Assembly: GCA_910587005.1 (NCBI GenBank)
Contig: CAJULB010000007.1
Location: 1 to 55,154, forward strand
Direction of reading: 5' to 3'
DNA: 55,154 nucleotides
Origin: an uncultured Christensenellaceae bacterium
GTDB lineage: Bacteria > Bacillota > Clostridia > Christensenellales > Borkfalkiaceae
The notes beneath the pieces are model-generated. The model did not search any database. It was not told the origin of the DNA and saw nothing but the letters and a program-made list of their open reading frames with translations. Shown here one piece after another: positions 5,967 through 14,807 of the stretch. Both the position numbers and the translations under genes were made by a program. The stretch's first letter is position 1, and every line of letters starts with the position of its first letter.

Positions 5967-7517
5967 ATGAAGATGATTTACGGCGTAAAAGACAGACCTA
6001 AGGCGGGAAGGCTGATACTGTTTGCACTTCAACAGTTGCTTGCCATCCTTGCGGCGACCATAGCGGTGCCGGTGGTTGTTTCAAACACGACGGGATACAC
6101 AATGTACACGTCCTCGGCTCTGTTCGGCGCGGGCGTAGGTACCTTGGTGTATCTGCTTTTCACAAAATTCAAAAGCCCCGTGTTCCTCGGCAGTTCGTTT
6201 GCGTTCCTTGGCAGTATGTTCGCGGCGTTCTCGGGCGGGGTTTCGGCGGCGCTGGGCTATATGGGCGTTATTCTCGGCGCGGTGTTTGCGGGACTTATCT
6301 ACGTAATTATCGCCGTAGTCGTCAAATTTGCGGGTGTAAAGTGGATAGACAAAATAATGCCTGCGATAGTTATAGGCCCCACGGTTGCAATAATCGGTCT
6401 TTCGCTTGCGGGCAACGCAATAGGCGACCTTATGAAAGGCAACGTAATGGAAACCGTTAAAGACTATGTGCTGGACTTCGATAATGCGGTGAACGGCGTT
6501 CCCGTCGTTGTGGAAACTACCGCGCAGAAGATGCTTTGCTCGCCGTATGTTGCGCTTGTATGCGGGCTTGTAACGCTTGCCGTTACGATTGTCTGCTCGG
6601 TTTACGGCAAAAAAATGCTTAAAATGATACCTTTCATTATCGGTATCGGCGCGGGGTATGCGCTTGCGGCTATATTCACGGGAATAGGCTATGCGGCTAA
6701 ATGCGACGCGCTTAAAGTGGTTAACTTCGAACTCTTTAAATCTATGAACTGGAAGTTCTGGGACAGTTACGCGTTCGTTCATTTGTTCAGCAGTGACTAC
6801 GGCGCGGGCGATTTCGGAAATATCGGCGCTTATATCGGCAATATCGCTGTTGCGTATATTCCCGTTGCGTTCGTCGTTTTCGCGGAACATCTTGCAGACC
6901 ACAAAAACATTTCTTCGATTATAGAAACCGACCTTTTGAAAGACCCCGGACTTTCGAGAACGCTTCTCGGCGACGGCGTCGGCTCGATTGCGGGCGCGGT
7001 ATTCGGCGGTTGTCCCAATACAACCTACGGCGAGTCGGTCGGTTGCGTAGCGATATCGGGCAACGCTTCGGTTATTACAATACTTGTCACGGCTTGTATG
7101 GCTATCGCGGTTTCGTTCTTCGCTCCGTTTATAACACTGCTTGCGACAATTCCCTCGTGCGTAATGGGCGGCGTATGTATCGCGCTTTACGGCTTTATCG
7201 CTGTTTCGGGACTTAAAATGATACAGAAGTCAGACCTCGGCGACAACAGAAATCTGTTCACCGTTTCGGTTATCCTTATTGCAGGCGTCGGCGGTATGGT
7301 GCTTACGTTCGGCAAGGTAAACATAACTTCGGTTGCGTGCGCGCTTATCCTCGGTATACTTGTAAACCTGCTTGTAAACATTAAGGGCAAAAAGAAGAGC
7401 GGCGACGAACAGCTTGTGATGGAAGAGGTTGCGGAAAGCGTCGCGCTTGACGTACAGCCTGTTGAAACGGAAGAAAACGCATCGGCGGAAGCTTCCGAAG
7501 CACATACGGAGGAATAA
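5967..7517 (+). CDS. uraA: Uracil permease, NCS2 family
   Basis: 516 residues with about 12-14 hydrophobic segments starting near residue 18. The N-terminal motif LQQLLAILAATIAVPVVV and the later motifs GPTVAIIGLSLAGNAI, VFAEHLADH and GCPNTTYGESVGC are characteristic of NCS2 nucleobase transporters (uracil/xanthine type). It imports uracil by proton symport. A 40-residue acidic tail (Glu-rich) follows the last segment. It overlaps the leader attenuator unit and is followed after 2 nt by upp, so imported uracil is converted directly to UMP. Start ATG 5967 follows AGAGG. Confidence 0.93.
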   Translation: MKMIYGVKDRPKAGRLILFALQQLLAILAATIAVPVVVSNTTGYTMYTSSALFGAGVGTLVYLLFTKFKSPVFLGSSFAFLGSMFAAFSGGVSAALGYMGVILGAVFAGLIYVIIAVVVKFAGVKWIDKIMPAIVIGPTVAIIGLSLAGNAIGDLMKGNVMETVKDYVLDFDNAVNGVPVVVETTAQKMLCSPYVALVCGLVTLAVTIVCSVYGKKMLKMIPFIIGIGAGYALAAIFTGIGYAAKCDALKVVNFELFKSMNWKFWDSYAFVHLFSSDYGAGDFGNIGAYIGNIAVAYIPVAFVVFAEHLADHKNISSIIETDLLKDPGLSRTLLGDGVGSIAGAVFGGCPNTTYGESVGCVAISGNASVITILVTACMAIAVSFFAPFITLLATIPSCVMGGVCIALYGFIAVSGLKMIQKSDLGDNRNLFTVSVILIAGVGGMVLTFGKVNITSVACALILGILVNLLVNIKGKKKSGDEQLVMEEVAESVALDVQPVETEENASAEASEAHTEE

Positions 7518-7519
7518 GT

Positions 7520-8158
7520 ATGAAAGATTTTAAAAACGTATTCATATTCGACCACCCCTTGATTAAGCATAAGGTTGCTATTTTGCGCGACAAAAAAACG
7601 GGAATGAAAGAATTCCGCGAGTTAGTTGAAGAAATCACGACGATGATGACGTACGAAAGCATGCGCGACGTAGAGCTTGTGCCCGTACAGGTGGAAACCC
7701 CGCTTGAAACGGTTACGCAGTATAAAGTGCCCGACGAAAGCATTGCAATCGTGCCCATTCTGCGCGCGGGGCTTGGAATGGTGAACGGCGTGCACAAGGT
7801 TTTTCCTACGGCGAGAGTGGGACACATAGGAATGTACCGCAACGAGGAAACCTTGCAGCCCTGCGAATACTATTGCAAGCTTCCCGAAGGTATTGAAAAC
7901 AAAACGGTATTTTTGGTAGACCCTATGCTGGCGACGGGCGGTTCCGCGTGCGACGCTTTGGACGCGCTTAAAAAACGCGGCTGTAAAAAGATTAAGTTTA
8001 TGGCTATTATCGCCGCGCCCGTCGGCGTTGAAACGGTTGCAAAGGCTCACCCCGACGTGCCCGTATACGTTTCCACTCTTGACAGACAGCTGAACGAAAA
8101 CGGCTATATCCTCCCCGGTTTGGGCGACGCAGGCGACAGGCTTTTCGGAACAAAATAA
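7520..8158 (+). CDS. upp: Uracil phosphoribosyltransferase
   Basis: 212 residues, the normal length for Upp. It converts uracil and PRPP to UMP in the salvage pathway. Visible motifs: HPLIKHKVAILRD at the N-terminus, PILRAGLGMVNG, the PRPP-binding loop VFLVDPMLATGGSA, and the C-terminal uracil-binding segment GYILPGLGDAGDR. The gene starts 2 nt after the uraA stop codon and is translationally coupled. A perfect terminator follows. Confidence 0.96.
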   Translation: MKDFKNVFIFDHPLIKHKVAILRDKKTGMKEFRELVEEITTMMTYESMRDVELVPVQVETPLETVTQYKVPDESIAIVPILRAGLGMVNGVHKVFPTARVGHIGMYRNEETLQPCEYYCKLPEGIENKTVFLVDPMLATGGSACDALDALKKRGCKKIKFMAIIAAPVGVETVAKAHPDVPVYVSTLDRQLNENGYILPGLGDAGDRLFGTK

Positions 8159-8181
8159 ATATAAGGTTATAAATTAAACGT

Positions 8182-8217
8182 CCCTCGCCGAACGGCTTTT
8201 ATGCCGTTCGGCGAGGG
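8182..8217 (+). terminator. Terminator after upp
   Basis: CCCTCGCCGAACGGC pairs with GCCGTTCGGCGAGGG around a T-rich loop; the tail is GTTTAAAT. Confidence 0.75.
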
Positions 8218-8268
8218 GTTTAAATATGCAAAAAACGAGTATATACAGGGGGTAATTTATAAAAACGA

Positions 8269-8751
8269 TTATTTGCGGACGCCGAGGATATGTATCCCGC
8301 GGGCTTGCGCAAAGCTGTAAGAGGACAGCGGTTTGTTAAAAGCGTCGTAGGAGTGAGCGGCAACGAGAATTCTTCCGCCCCGCACGCTTACAACTACGGG
8401 TGAATGGTAAAAATCGCCAGTACTGCGTCCTAACTGAACGATATCGCCGACCTCTAATTTGTCAAGCGGAGCTTCCTCGGCAAAAGGCCCCGCGCCCTCG
8501 TTGTTCACTAAAAAATTGTAAAGGTATTCCACGCCCGTCCAGCTTGGGGTGCGGTCGTTTGCCGATTTGTAAAACCAGCCGAAGGTAGGAGTGTAGTTCA
8601 TAATTCCCGCCCCCGCGTAAATACATTGCGAGGCGAAGTTGGTGCAGTCACCGCCTATGCGCGAAAAATCGTAGAAAGCCGGATTCCGCCCGAAGGCCCA
8701 TTTTTTTGCGTATTCGTACGCGGAGGTGCGGTCGTATTCAAATATTTTCAT
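8269..8751 (-). CDS. Amidase-domain protein (Amidase_6 type)
   Basis: 160 residues from ATG 8751. The sequence follows the putative amidase domain family: YDRTSAYEYAKKWAFGRNPAF, then FSRIGGDCTNFASQCIYAGAG with the probable catalytic Cys, a GWFYKSANDRTPSWTGVEYL block, and a His in FYHSPVVVS. Such domains are thought to act on cell-wall or related amide bonds, often from a secreted protein, but no signal peptide is visible here. A longer reading from 8787 exists, but the -10 box (8759-8764) lies inside it. The mRNA would be leaderless. It is divergent from the GH3 gene. Confidence 0.75.
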   Translation of the reverse strand: MKIFEYDRTSAYEYAKKWAFGRNPAFYDFSRIGGDCTNFASQCIYAGAGIMNYTPTFGWFYKSANDRTPSWTGVEYLYNFLVNNEGAGPFAEEAPLDKLEVGDIVQLGRSTGDFYHSPVVVSVRGGRILVAAHSYDAFNKPLSSYSFAQARGIHILGVRK

Positions 8752-8758
8752 AATGCAT

Positions 8759-8810
8759 TTTATGAAAAATTCCCCAAAGCCGTGCAAAAAACGCGCGGGT
8801 GTGGTAAACT
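8759..8810. promoter_or_regulatory. Divergent promoters sharing one -35 hexamer
   Basis: GTGCAA/TTGCAC at 8782-8787 can serve both strands. Rightward: 17-nt spacer then TAAACT (8805-8810), 7 nt before ATG 8818. Leftward: 17-nt spacer then CATAAA (8759-8764), 7 nt before ATG 8751. Neither gene has a Shine-Dalgarno. Confidence 0.45.
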
Positions 8811-8817
8811 TATTTAT

Positions 8818-11271
8818 ATGAAGCGCAGTTTAAATACCGAAGAACTTTTAAAGAATATGACGCTTGAAGAAAAGGCGGCGATAGTTGCGGGTACGGATTT
8901 TATGTTTACGAATTCGGTGCCCAGACTGAATATCCCCGCGCTTTGCACTGCCGACGGCCCGCACGGCTTGCGTAAGCAGACGGGCAGTATGGATAACGGA
9001 ATGGCTGGGAGCGAGCCTTCTACCGCGTTTCCGACAGCGGCGGCGGTTGCGTGCGGCTGGAACACGGAAAACGCAAGAAAGATAGGCGCGGCTATCGCCG
9101 AGGAGTGCGCATTTTACGGCGTGGATATTCTGCTCGGGCCGGGGGTGAATATAAAGCGCAATCCGCTGTGCGGAAGAAATTTCGAGTATTATTCCGAAGA
9201 CCCCTGTCTTGCGGGCGAGCTTGCGGGGGCGGAAATCGAGGGCTTGCAGTCGAATGGCGCGGGCGCGTCTTTGAAGCATTTTGCGCTTAACAATGCGGAA
9301 AACTTCCGTTTTACCGGCGGAAGCTTTGCCGATATGCGCGCTATGCGCGAGGTGTATCTGCGCGCCTTTGAACGTGCGGTTAAAAAGGGCAAGCCGTATA
9401 CCGTAATGTGCGCTTATAACAAAATTAACGGCGTTCCGTGCGCCGAAAACAAGTGGCTTCTGACTGATTTACTGCGCGGAGAGTGGGGCTTTGACGGAGC
9501 CGTTATGACCGACTGGGGCGCCATGCGTGACAGGGTTTCGGCAATTAAAGCGGGGCTTGATTTGGAGATGCCGGGGGATACCCGCTATTGCCGTAAAAGC
9601 ATAATCGACGGAGTAAAAAACGGCGCGCTTGCAACTGACGAGCTTGACCGTTGCGTGCGGAATATGCTTGAATTAATCGCCAAAAGCCGAGGCGGTGAAA
9701 GCGGTGAAAGGCGTACGGAGGTTGATTTTTCAGCGCACCACGCTTTGTCGGCGGAAATTGCGGAGGACTGCGCCGTTCTTATGAAAAACGACGGAGCTTT
9801 GCCCCTTTCAAACGGCGAAAACCTTGTTATAGCCGGGGACCTATTCGAAAAAATGCGCTATCAGGGCGCGGGCAGTTCTATGATTAACCCGTACTTTATC
9901 ACTTCGCCAAAGGACGCGTTTGATGAACGCGGAGTAAATTACAAATTTGCGCGGGGATATGCCTCAAATAAGCTCGTTTCCGACCGGGAAATGCTTGATA
10001 TCGCGGTACGCCTTGCGGACGGCGCCGATAAGGTTTTAGTGTTTGCCGGGCTGACCGACTATATCGAATTCGAGGGCGGGGACAGGGAGAATCTGTCTTT
10101 ACCGCAAAATCAGTTGGACTTGATTGACGCGCTTATTACAGCAGGTAAAAAGGTTATTGTCGTGCTGTTCGGCGGTTCGGTTGCCGAGCTTCCGTTTGCC
10201 GATAAGGTCAGCGCGATTCTGAATATGTATCTTGCGGGGCAGAACGGCGGCACTGCGGTTGCAAATCTGCTGTTCGGCGATAAAAATCCTTGCGGAAAGC
10301 TTGCCGAAAGCTGGGTTAAATGCTATGCCGACGTGCCGTTTGGGAACGAGTTTTCAAAAACGGCGAACGAGGTTTATAAGGAAAGCGTTTTCGTAGGGTA
10401 CAGATATTACCTTACCGCGCAAAAAGAGGTTGCCTTTCCGTTCGGGTTCGGGCTGTCGTACACAAGCTTCGAGTATTCCGACGTTGCCGTAGACAGGCGC
10501 GGGGAGGATATTTGCGTTTCCTGCACGGTCACAAATACGGGCGGGCGAAGCGGCGCGGAAGTGGTTCAGCTGTATTCGCAGGCGCCGTGCGGCGGAGTTT
10601 TCAAGCCCTTGCGCGAGCTTCGCGCGTTTACAAAAATTTATCTTAAAGCGGGCGAAAGCGGCCGCGCGGAAATGCGGTTCAATAAAAACGATTTGAAGTA
10701 CTGGAACGTTGCCGAAAACCGTTTTGTTGCGGAGGGCGGAAGCTACGCGTTGCAGATTTGCTCCGACTGCCGTACAGTAAGGCTTGAAAAGCAGATATTT
10801 ATTGATGGCAAGGAAGCGCAATTCCCCTATCAAACGTGTGTAAACGAGGTATATTCGGGGTGCAATTTCGATAAAGTTACTTTGGAAACGTTTGAAAATA
10901 TGAGCGGAGTGAAGGTGCCCGCACTGCCTGCGGTTAAGCCGATAACCGTGGAAAGCAGATTTTCCGATTTGAAAAATACGTTTTTCGGTAAAATTTTATA
11001 CTCCGCGGTTATGAGCGTGCCCCGCCGCGAGCTTAAAAGGGCAAAAAAACTGCCCGACGGAGTCGAGCGTGAAAACAGAATTAAGGGCGCAATCTTTCTT
11101 GAAAAGATTTTAAGCTCGGGCTGTCTGCGGTCAATGTCCATGTCCTCGCCGATGCTGCCGTATAATGCGGCGGAGGGCGTAAAAGAGTTTTCAAACGGAC
11201 ATATATTGCGGGCAATCGTAAAATTCGCTTCAAAAATACGCGTTCCAAAACTGCCTAAGAATAAAAAGTAA
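8818..11271 (+). CDS. Glycoside hydrolase family 3 (beta-glucosidase-like)
   Basis: 817 residues from ATG 8818. GH3 enzymes release beta-linked terminal sugars. The N-terminal TIM-barrel part carries LCTADGPHGLR, LLGPGVNIKRNPLCGRNFEY, SLKHFALNN, and AVMTDWGAM, whose Asp is the nucleophile. The alpha/beta sandwich domain follows (residues about 330-550, with LVFAGLTDYIEFEGGDRENLSLP), then a fibronectin-III-like domain ending near 680 and an extra C-terminal stretch. No signal peptide, so it should act in the cytoplasm on imported oligosaccharides. The open frame extends upstream to 8626, but that part overlaps the opposite-strand amidase gene and the promoter. Confidence 0.9.
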   Translation: MKRSLNTEELLKNMTLEEKAAIVAGTDFMFTNSVPRLNIPALCTADGPHGLRKQTGSMDNGMAGSEPSTAFPTAAAVACGWNTENARKIGAAIAEECAFYGVDILLGPGVNIKRNPLCGRNFEYYSEDPCLAGELAGAEIEGLQSNGAGASLKHFALNNAENFRFTGGSFADMRAMREVYLRAFERAVKKGKPYTVMCAYNKINGVPCAENKWLLTDLLRGEWGFDGAVMTDWGAMRDRVSAIKAGLDLEMPGDTRYCRKSIIDGVKNGALATDELDRCVRNMLELIAKSRGGESGERRTEVDFSAHHALSAEIAEDCAVLMKNDGALPLSNGENLVIAGDLFEKMRYQGAGSSMINPYFITSPKDAFDERGVNYKFARGYASNKLVSDREMLDIAVRLADGADKVLVFAGLTDYIEFEGGDRENLSLPQNQLDLIDALITAGKKVIVVLFGGSVAELPFADKVSAILNMYLAGQNGGTAVANLLFGDKNPCGKLAESWVKCYADVPFGNEFSKTANEVYKESVFVGYRYYLTAQKEVAFPFGFGLSYTSFEYSDVAVDRRGEDICVSCTVTNTGGRSGAEVVQLYSQAPCGGVFKPLRELRAFTKIYLKAGESGRAEMRFNKNDLKYWNVAENRFVAEGGSYALQICSDCRTVRLEKQIFIDGKEAQFPYQTCVNEVYSGCNFDKVTLETFENMSGVKVPALPAVKPITVESRFSDLKNTFFGKILYSAVMSVPRRELKRAKKLPDGVERENRIKGAIFLEKILSSGCLRSMSMSSPMLPYNAAEGVKEFSNGHILRAIVKFASKIRVPKLPKNKK

Positions 11272-11288
11272 AGTTGATTTTATTAATA

Positions 11289-11327
11289 AGCCCGCGCGCT
11301 TTTTTTGCAAAGAAAAGCGCGCGGGCT
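11289..11327. terminator. Shared terminator of GH3 gene and comF
   Basis: AGCCCGCGCGCT pairs with AGCGCGCGGGCT; T runs lie on both sides of the stem, so it can serve the two convergent genes. Confidence 0.7.
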
Positions 11328-11330
11328 GTT

Positions 11331-12053
11331 TTATTGAATATCAGGCAGGGTTTTGTATTCTACCGACGCAACCGAGGCAAAATAAACGTTCGCCGCGCCC
11401 GCTTTCAGTACAGCGGAGCAAACCTCGTCGGCGGTGGCGCCCGTGGTCAGCACGTCGTCCAAAACAAGCACGGTTTTGCCTGAAAGCTCGGCTCTTTTAA
11501 CCGCTTTAAACGCGCCTTTAAGGTTTTCGCGCCGTTCTTTGCGGGTAAGTCCCTTTTGCTCGGCGGTGGCTTTTACCTTTTCAAGCGCTCCGTAAATTAC
11601 GGGAATATCCGTCCGCGCGGAAAGCGATTTTGCAAGCAGTTTAGTCTGGTTGTAGCCTCTGCGGTTCAGCGATTTTCTTGTTAAAGGAACGTATACGATA
11701 CAGTCGGGGCGGGGCAGTTCTTTAAGCTTTTCCGCAAGCAAATCCGCAAAAAATTCCTTTAAATAGGCGCCCCCGTTTTTGAATTTTGCAATCAGCGCAA
11801 CTCCGCCGTTTTGGTAAACGATTGCGGAAACCGCCTTCTTGTACTTCGGCAATGCGCTTTTACATTCAAGGCAGATTTCGGGACGGACGGTCTTTCTTCC
11901 GCAGACGGGACAGGTTGTTTTGTTGTTGAAGGTGACTGTTTCGGCGCAGGCTTTGCACAAATTTGTGCCGAAGGTTTCCGCTCCGCAAATGTCGCAGGTG
12001 AAGTTTAAGGGGAAGAAGGTATCCCGCAGGGTTTTGCAAATTGTTTTTAACAT
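11331..12053 (-). CDS. comF: ComF family phosphoribosyltransferase-like protein
   Basis: 240 residues from ATG 12053. The N-terminus has two Cys pairs of a zinc ribbon (CDICGAETFGTNLCKAC and CPVCGRKTVRPEICLEC). The C-terminal part is a phosphoribosyltransferase fold with VPLTRKSLNRRGYNQTKLLAKSLS and the PRPP loop VLVLDDVLTTGATADEV. ComF proteins function in natural transformation and DNA recombination restart, with an unclear enzymatic role. An upstream TTG at 12083 would lengthen it by ten residues. No competence operon is nearby. Confidence 0.88.
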   Translation of the reverse strand: MLKTICKTLRDTFFPLNFTCDICGAETFGTNLCKACAETVTFNNKTTCPVCGRKTVRPEICLECKSALPKYKKAVSAIVYQNGGVALIAKFKNGGAYLKEFFADLLAEKLKELPRPDCIVYVPLTRKSLNRRGYNQTKLLAKSLSARTDIPVIYGALEKVKATAEQKGLTRKERRENLKGAFKAVKRAELSGKTVLVLDDVLTTGATADEVCSAVLKAGAANVYFASVASVEYKTLPDIQ

Positions 12054-12083
12054 ATAAAAATAATTACTTGTCGGATAACACAA

Positions 12084-12120
12084 AGCCGCGCGGGGCTGAT
12101 TTTCAAATCTCCGCGCGGCT
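12084..12120 (-). terminator. Terminator of the ktrB-ktrA unit
   Basis: AGCCGCGCGG and CCGCGCGGCT form the stem. On the minus strand it follows the ktrA stop by 13 nt and is followed by TTTGTGTT. Confidence 0.65.
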
Positions 12121-12133
12121 TATAAAATTTTTA

Positions 12134-12787
12134 TTACTTATTTTTGTTGGTGAATTTTAAAATAGTATCGGTTTTGCCGAAAACAAGCATATGGTCGCCT
12201 TCCTGAAATATATAGGTAGGCCCGGGGAGGGGGGTTATGTCCTTACCCTTTTTTATGGTAAGCACGTTAAGACCGAACTTTGCGCGGGGGTTTACGTCTA
12301 CAAGGTTTTTACCTGTCCACCGCTGCGGAACGGCAATTTCAAAAATACCGTGCTCGGCGTCAAGCTCTACGTAATCGTACACGCGTTTGGAATTAAGCTT
12401 AACCGCAAGCTTTTCGGCAATGTCGCGGTTGGGATAAACCACCTCGTCCGCGCCGACGCGCAACAAAAATTTACGCTGAATTTCGGTATCCGCACGGGAA
12501 ACGACGTATTTCGCGCCCAAATCTTTTAAATTGGAAGTTATTTCCAGCGAGCTTTGAAAATCGTCGCCTATCGCAACCACGCAAGCGTCGAACGACGGAA
12601 TGTCAAGCGTTTTAAGGTTGTCGGTATTCATACAGTTCGCAATGGCGGCGCTTGTGTATTTTGAAGAAAGCGAGTTAACCAAATCTTCGTTTTTGTCCAC
12701 AATCATAACCTCGTCGCCCATATTTCTAAGCCTTTCGCCGAGCGCCTGCCCGAAGTTTCCAAGCCCTATAAGTAAAACAGATTTCAT
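12134..12787 (-). CDS. ktrA: Potassium uptake regulatory subunit KtrA/TrkA
   Basis: 217 residues. RCK_N Rossmann domain with NAD/nucleotide-binding motif GLGNFGQALGERL at the N-terminus and an acidic residue at the end of strand 2 (MIVDKNEDLV). RCK_C domain from about residue 135, ending in EGDHMLVFGKTDTILKF. The octameric ring of this protein gates the KtrB membrane channel in response to nucleotides. ATG 12787 is preceded by GGAG. It follows ktrB by about 50 nt in one transcription unit. Confidence 0.9.
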   Translation of the reverse strand: MKSVLLIGLGNFGQALGERLRNMGDEVMIVDKNEDLVNSLSSKYTSAAIANCMNTDNLKTLDIPSFDACVVAIGDDFQSSLEITSNLKDLGAKYVVSRADTEIQRKFLLRVGADEVVYPNRDIAEKLAVKLNSKRVYDYVELDAEHGIFEIAVPQRWTGKNLVDVNPRAKFGLNVLTIKKGKDITPLPGPTYIFQEGDHMLVFGKTDTILKFTNKNK

Positions 12788-12836
12788 CGAATATAATCTC
12801 CGTTGCTCCCCGAATGTACGGGAGTTTTTAATAAAT

Positions 12837-14189
12837 TTAGCCTATCAAAAGCGAATCGACGGGTTTTCTTACTCCCGACGGCGTGCGCTTTTCACCGAGG
12901 GCGAGTGCAAGCGTTAAAATGCCAACTCTGCCCGCGTACATCAAAAATATAAGTATTATTTTGGAAGCAACAGAAAGGTTTGGCGTAAGTCCGCGCGTCA
13001 AACCTACCGTGCCCATTGCCGAAACGCACTCAAACAAAACGTCGGTAAACTTTGTAATTTCCTTGTCCGGTTCTATTGCGCAGATTGTCAAAGTCGCCAG
13101 CATAACCATCATAAGGCACGCCGCAAAAATAGCCAGCGCCTGCGATAACAGCGAATATTCTATACGGCGCTTACTGCCTATGTTAATGTCGCGGTGCCCG
13201 CGGAAAACGCCTATCATACCCATAATAATCACGGCGAAGGTGCCCACTTTAATTCCGCCCGCGGTCGAGCCGGAGCTTCCGCCTATAAACATTAATATAA
13301 GCGTAAGCAGATACCCGCTGTCGGAAAGCGTTGCGGGGTCGGTGGTGAAAAAGCCCGCAGTTCTGGGTGAAGTCGCGTTGAATATAGAGCAAAGAAGCTT
13401 TTGTCCGAAGTTATAGCCCGCGTAAGAGGGGTTGTTCCATTCAAACAGTAAAAACAGCGCGGTTGAAATGACAAGCAGAAGCGTGCTTACAAACAGAATT
13501 ACCTTTGTATTCAACTGCATTTTTTTGGGGTTGCACTTTGCGTCTATAACGTCGCCCCAAACGCAGAAGCCGAGCCCGCCCATTATTACAAGTCCGCAAA
13601 TAGTAAGCGAAACCAGCGGGTCTGTCGCATAAGCCGCGAGTGATGAGCCGTCTGTTCCCACAAGGTCGAAGCCAGCATTGCAGAACGCCGAAACCGAGTG
13701 CCAAAGCGCGTAGTAAACGCCTATACCGCCGTAGTCCTGACAAAAGCGTATCGAAAGCAATGCCGCGCCCGCAACCTCGAAAATAGCTGTGCCTATAAAA
13801 ATCCGCTTTAAAAGCGGAACCAGTCCCTCATATTTTTTGCTGCCCGCCGCCGACATAAGCGCTTTGCGCTCATAAAGTCCCATTTTGTGGCGGAACATTA
13901 AAAATATTGTGGAAACGAAGCTCATAAACCCCAGTCCGCCCGTCTGTATAAGCACAAGTATGACTATCTGTCCGAACAGCGACCAGTGCGCGCCCGTAAC
14001 CACGGGTGAAAGTCCCGTTACGCAGGTTGCGGAGGCCGCTACGAACAAAGCGTTAAGATAGCTTGTTGACGCGCCGTCCTTAGTTGCGAACGGCAGAACC
14101 AGCAACGCGCTTCCCACCAAAATAACTATGAAATATCCGAGGGCTAAAAACTGCCACACGGAAAGTTTTATTCTGCACTTTTTTTTCAT
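12837..14189 (-). CDS. ktrB: Potassium transporter KtrB/TrkH family
   Basis: 450 residues. Four M1-P-M2 repeats are visible through their selectivity-filter regions: SATCVTGLSP, SAFCNAGFD, TSPRTAGFF and SAMGTVGLT, each with the conserved Gly. The GGSSGSTAGGIK loop of the third repeat is also present and is the intramembrane gate in this family. It imports K+ (Na+-coupled in studied members) with KtrA. It is the first gene of a two-gene unit with a strong promoter. I see no c-di-AMP riboswitch in the 50-nt leader. Confidence 0.92.
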   Translation of the reverse strand: MKKKCRIKLSVWQFLALGYFIVILVGSALLVLPFATKDGASTSYLNALFVAASATCVTGLSPVVTGAHWSLFGQIVILVLIQTGGLGFMSFVSTIFLMFRHKMGLYERKALMSAAGSKKYEGLVPLLKRIFIGTAIFEVAGAALLSIRFCQDYGGIGVYYALWHSVSAFCNAGFDLVGTDGSSLAAYATDPLVSLTICGLVIMGGLGFCVWGDVIDAKCNPKKMQLNTKVILFVSTLLLVISTALFLLFEWNNPSYAGYNFGQKLLCSIFNATSPRTAGFFTTDPATLSDSGYLLTLILMFIGGSSGSTAGGIKVGTFAVIIMGMIGVFRGHRDINIGSKRRIEYSLLSQALAIFAACLMMVMLATLTICAIEPDKEITKFTDVLFECVSAMGTVGLTRGLTPNLSVASKIILIFLMYAGRVGILTLALALGEKRTPSGVRKPVDSLLIG

Positions 14190-14235
14190 TTAAATCTGCC
14201 TTAAAACGTAACGTTTTTACGTTTAAAACGCGTTA

Positions 14236-14264
14236 ATTTTAGCACACCGCAATTTGCTTGTCAA
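14236..14264 (-). promoter_or_regulatory. ktrB promoter
   Basis: Minus strand: TTGACA (14259-14264), 17-nt spacer, TAAAAT (14236-14241). This gives a leader of about 40 nt that contains ACGTAAAAACGT and a similar partial copy. Confidence 0.8.
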
Positions 14265-14328
14265 TAAATTTTCGCACGGGTTGAAATTCGGCGTTTGCAG
14301 TGTTTTGAGGTTTGCAGTGATTAAAATA

Positions 14329-14438
14329 TGTCATGCTGAGGCTTGCCGAAGCATCTCTAAATGGTTTACAACGCTTATTAAACCGTTTCGGGGTTACGTT
14401 TAGGACAATCAGATTCTTCACTGTCGCTCAGAATGACA
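14329..14438. repeat. 110-bp MITE-like repeat, copy A
   Basis: The ends are imperfect inverted repeats of about 28 bp: one end begins TGTCATGCTGAGGC, the other (reverse complement) TGTCATTCTGAGCG. Both continue into GAAG-ATCT. The interior matches copies at 50740 and 53565. No coding potential is seen. It lies in the ktrB-glmM intergenic region. Confidence 0.8.
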
Positions 14439-14461
14439 GCAAACAAAAATACTATTCTTAC

Positions 14462-14499
14462 GGTCATTTCGACCGAGCGCAAGCGAGCGGAGAAATCCC
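14462..14499. repeat. Related half-element (GTCATTTCGACCGAGCG)
   Basis: A single arm resembling the ends of the 110-bp element but with its own variant: GTCATTTCGACCGAGCG, then GCGAGCGGAGAAATCCC. The arms form a hairpin around GCAA. It lies 24 bp after copy A. Confidence 0.5.
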
Positions 14500-14503
14500 A
14501 AAG

Positions 14504-14680
14504 TATGCGCGTTAACACATTTTTATTTAAAGGCATATGCTTTATTATGCAATTTTTCAAAAGCATATGTTTTTAAACTGATTTGTGCGAAAAAACACTT
14601 GCGGTTTAAAACACTTGCGTGAAATTTTATATGCGTTTCGGCTGATATGCGTTTAAATGGCGCGTATTTTATTTAAGGTA
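14504..14680. other. A+T-rich intergenic stretch before glmM
   Basis: No gene is supported here. Visible structure: GCATATGC and a second GCATATG 31 bp apart, and ACACTTGCG twice at an 18-bp spacing. These are possible protein sites. I find no convincing promoter with 16-18 bp spacing for glmM. Confidence 0.4.
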
Positions 14681-14807
14681 GCGGGAGGGATTGAATTACG
14701 GGTAAATATTTCGGTGCCGCACTGGTTTTACGGCGGCATATTTTACGCGGTAGAACGCATTTTAATAGTTTTGGCGGGAGGGATTGAATTACGGGTAAAT
14801 ATTTCGG
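14681..14807 (+). repeat. 93-nt duplication of the glmM start region, with uORF
   Basis: A 34-nt block containing GGGAGGGATTGAATTACGG occurs at 14681-14714 and again at 14774-14807, an offset of 93 nt (31 codons). Each copy has a Shine-Dalgarno followed 5 nt later by ATT. The first copy opens a 30-codon frame (14695-14787) that begins TGKYFG like glmM and stops at TGA 14785-14787, immediately before the glmM ATT. The upstream copy is thus a possible coupled leader ORF or a decayed duplication. Confidence 0.75.

Noticed and set aside
8626..8817. Upstream extension of the GH3 frame
   Set aside because: The extra 64 codons are antisense to the amidase gene and contain the promoter; homology begins at the 8818 ATG.
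14190..14264. c-di-AMP riboswitch before ktrB
   Set aside because: The leader is only about 40 nt, far too short for the ydaO RNA.
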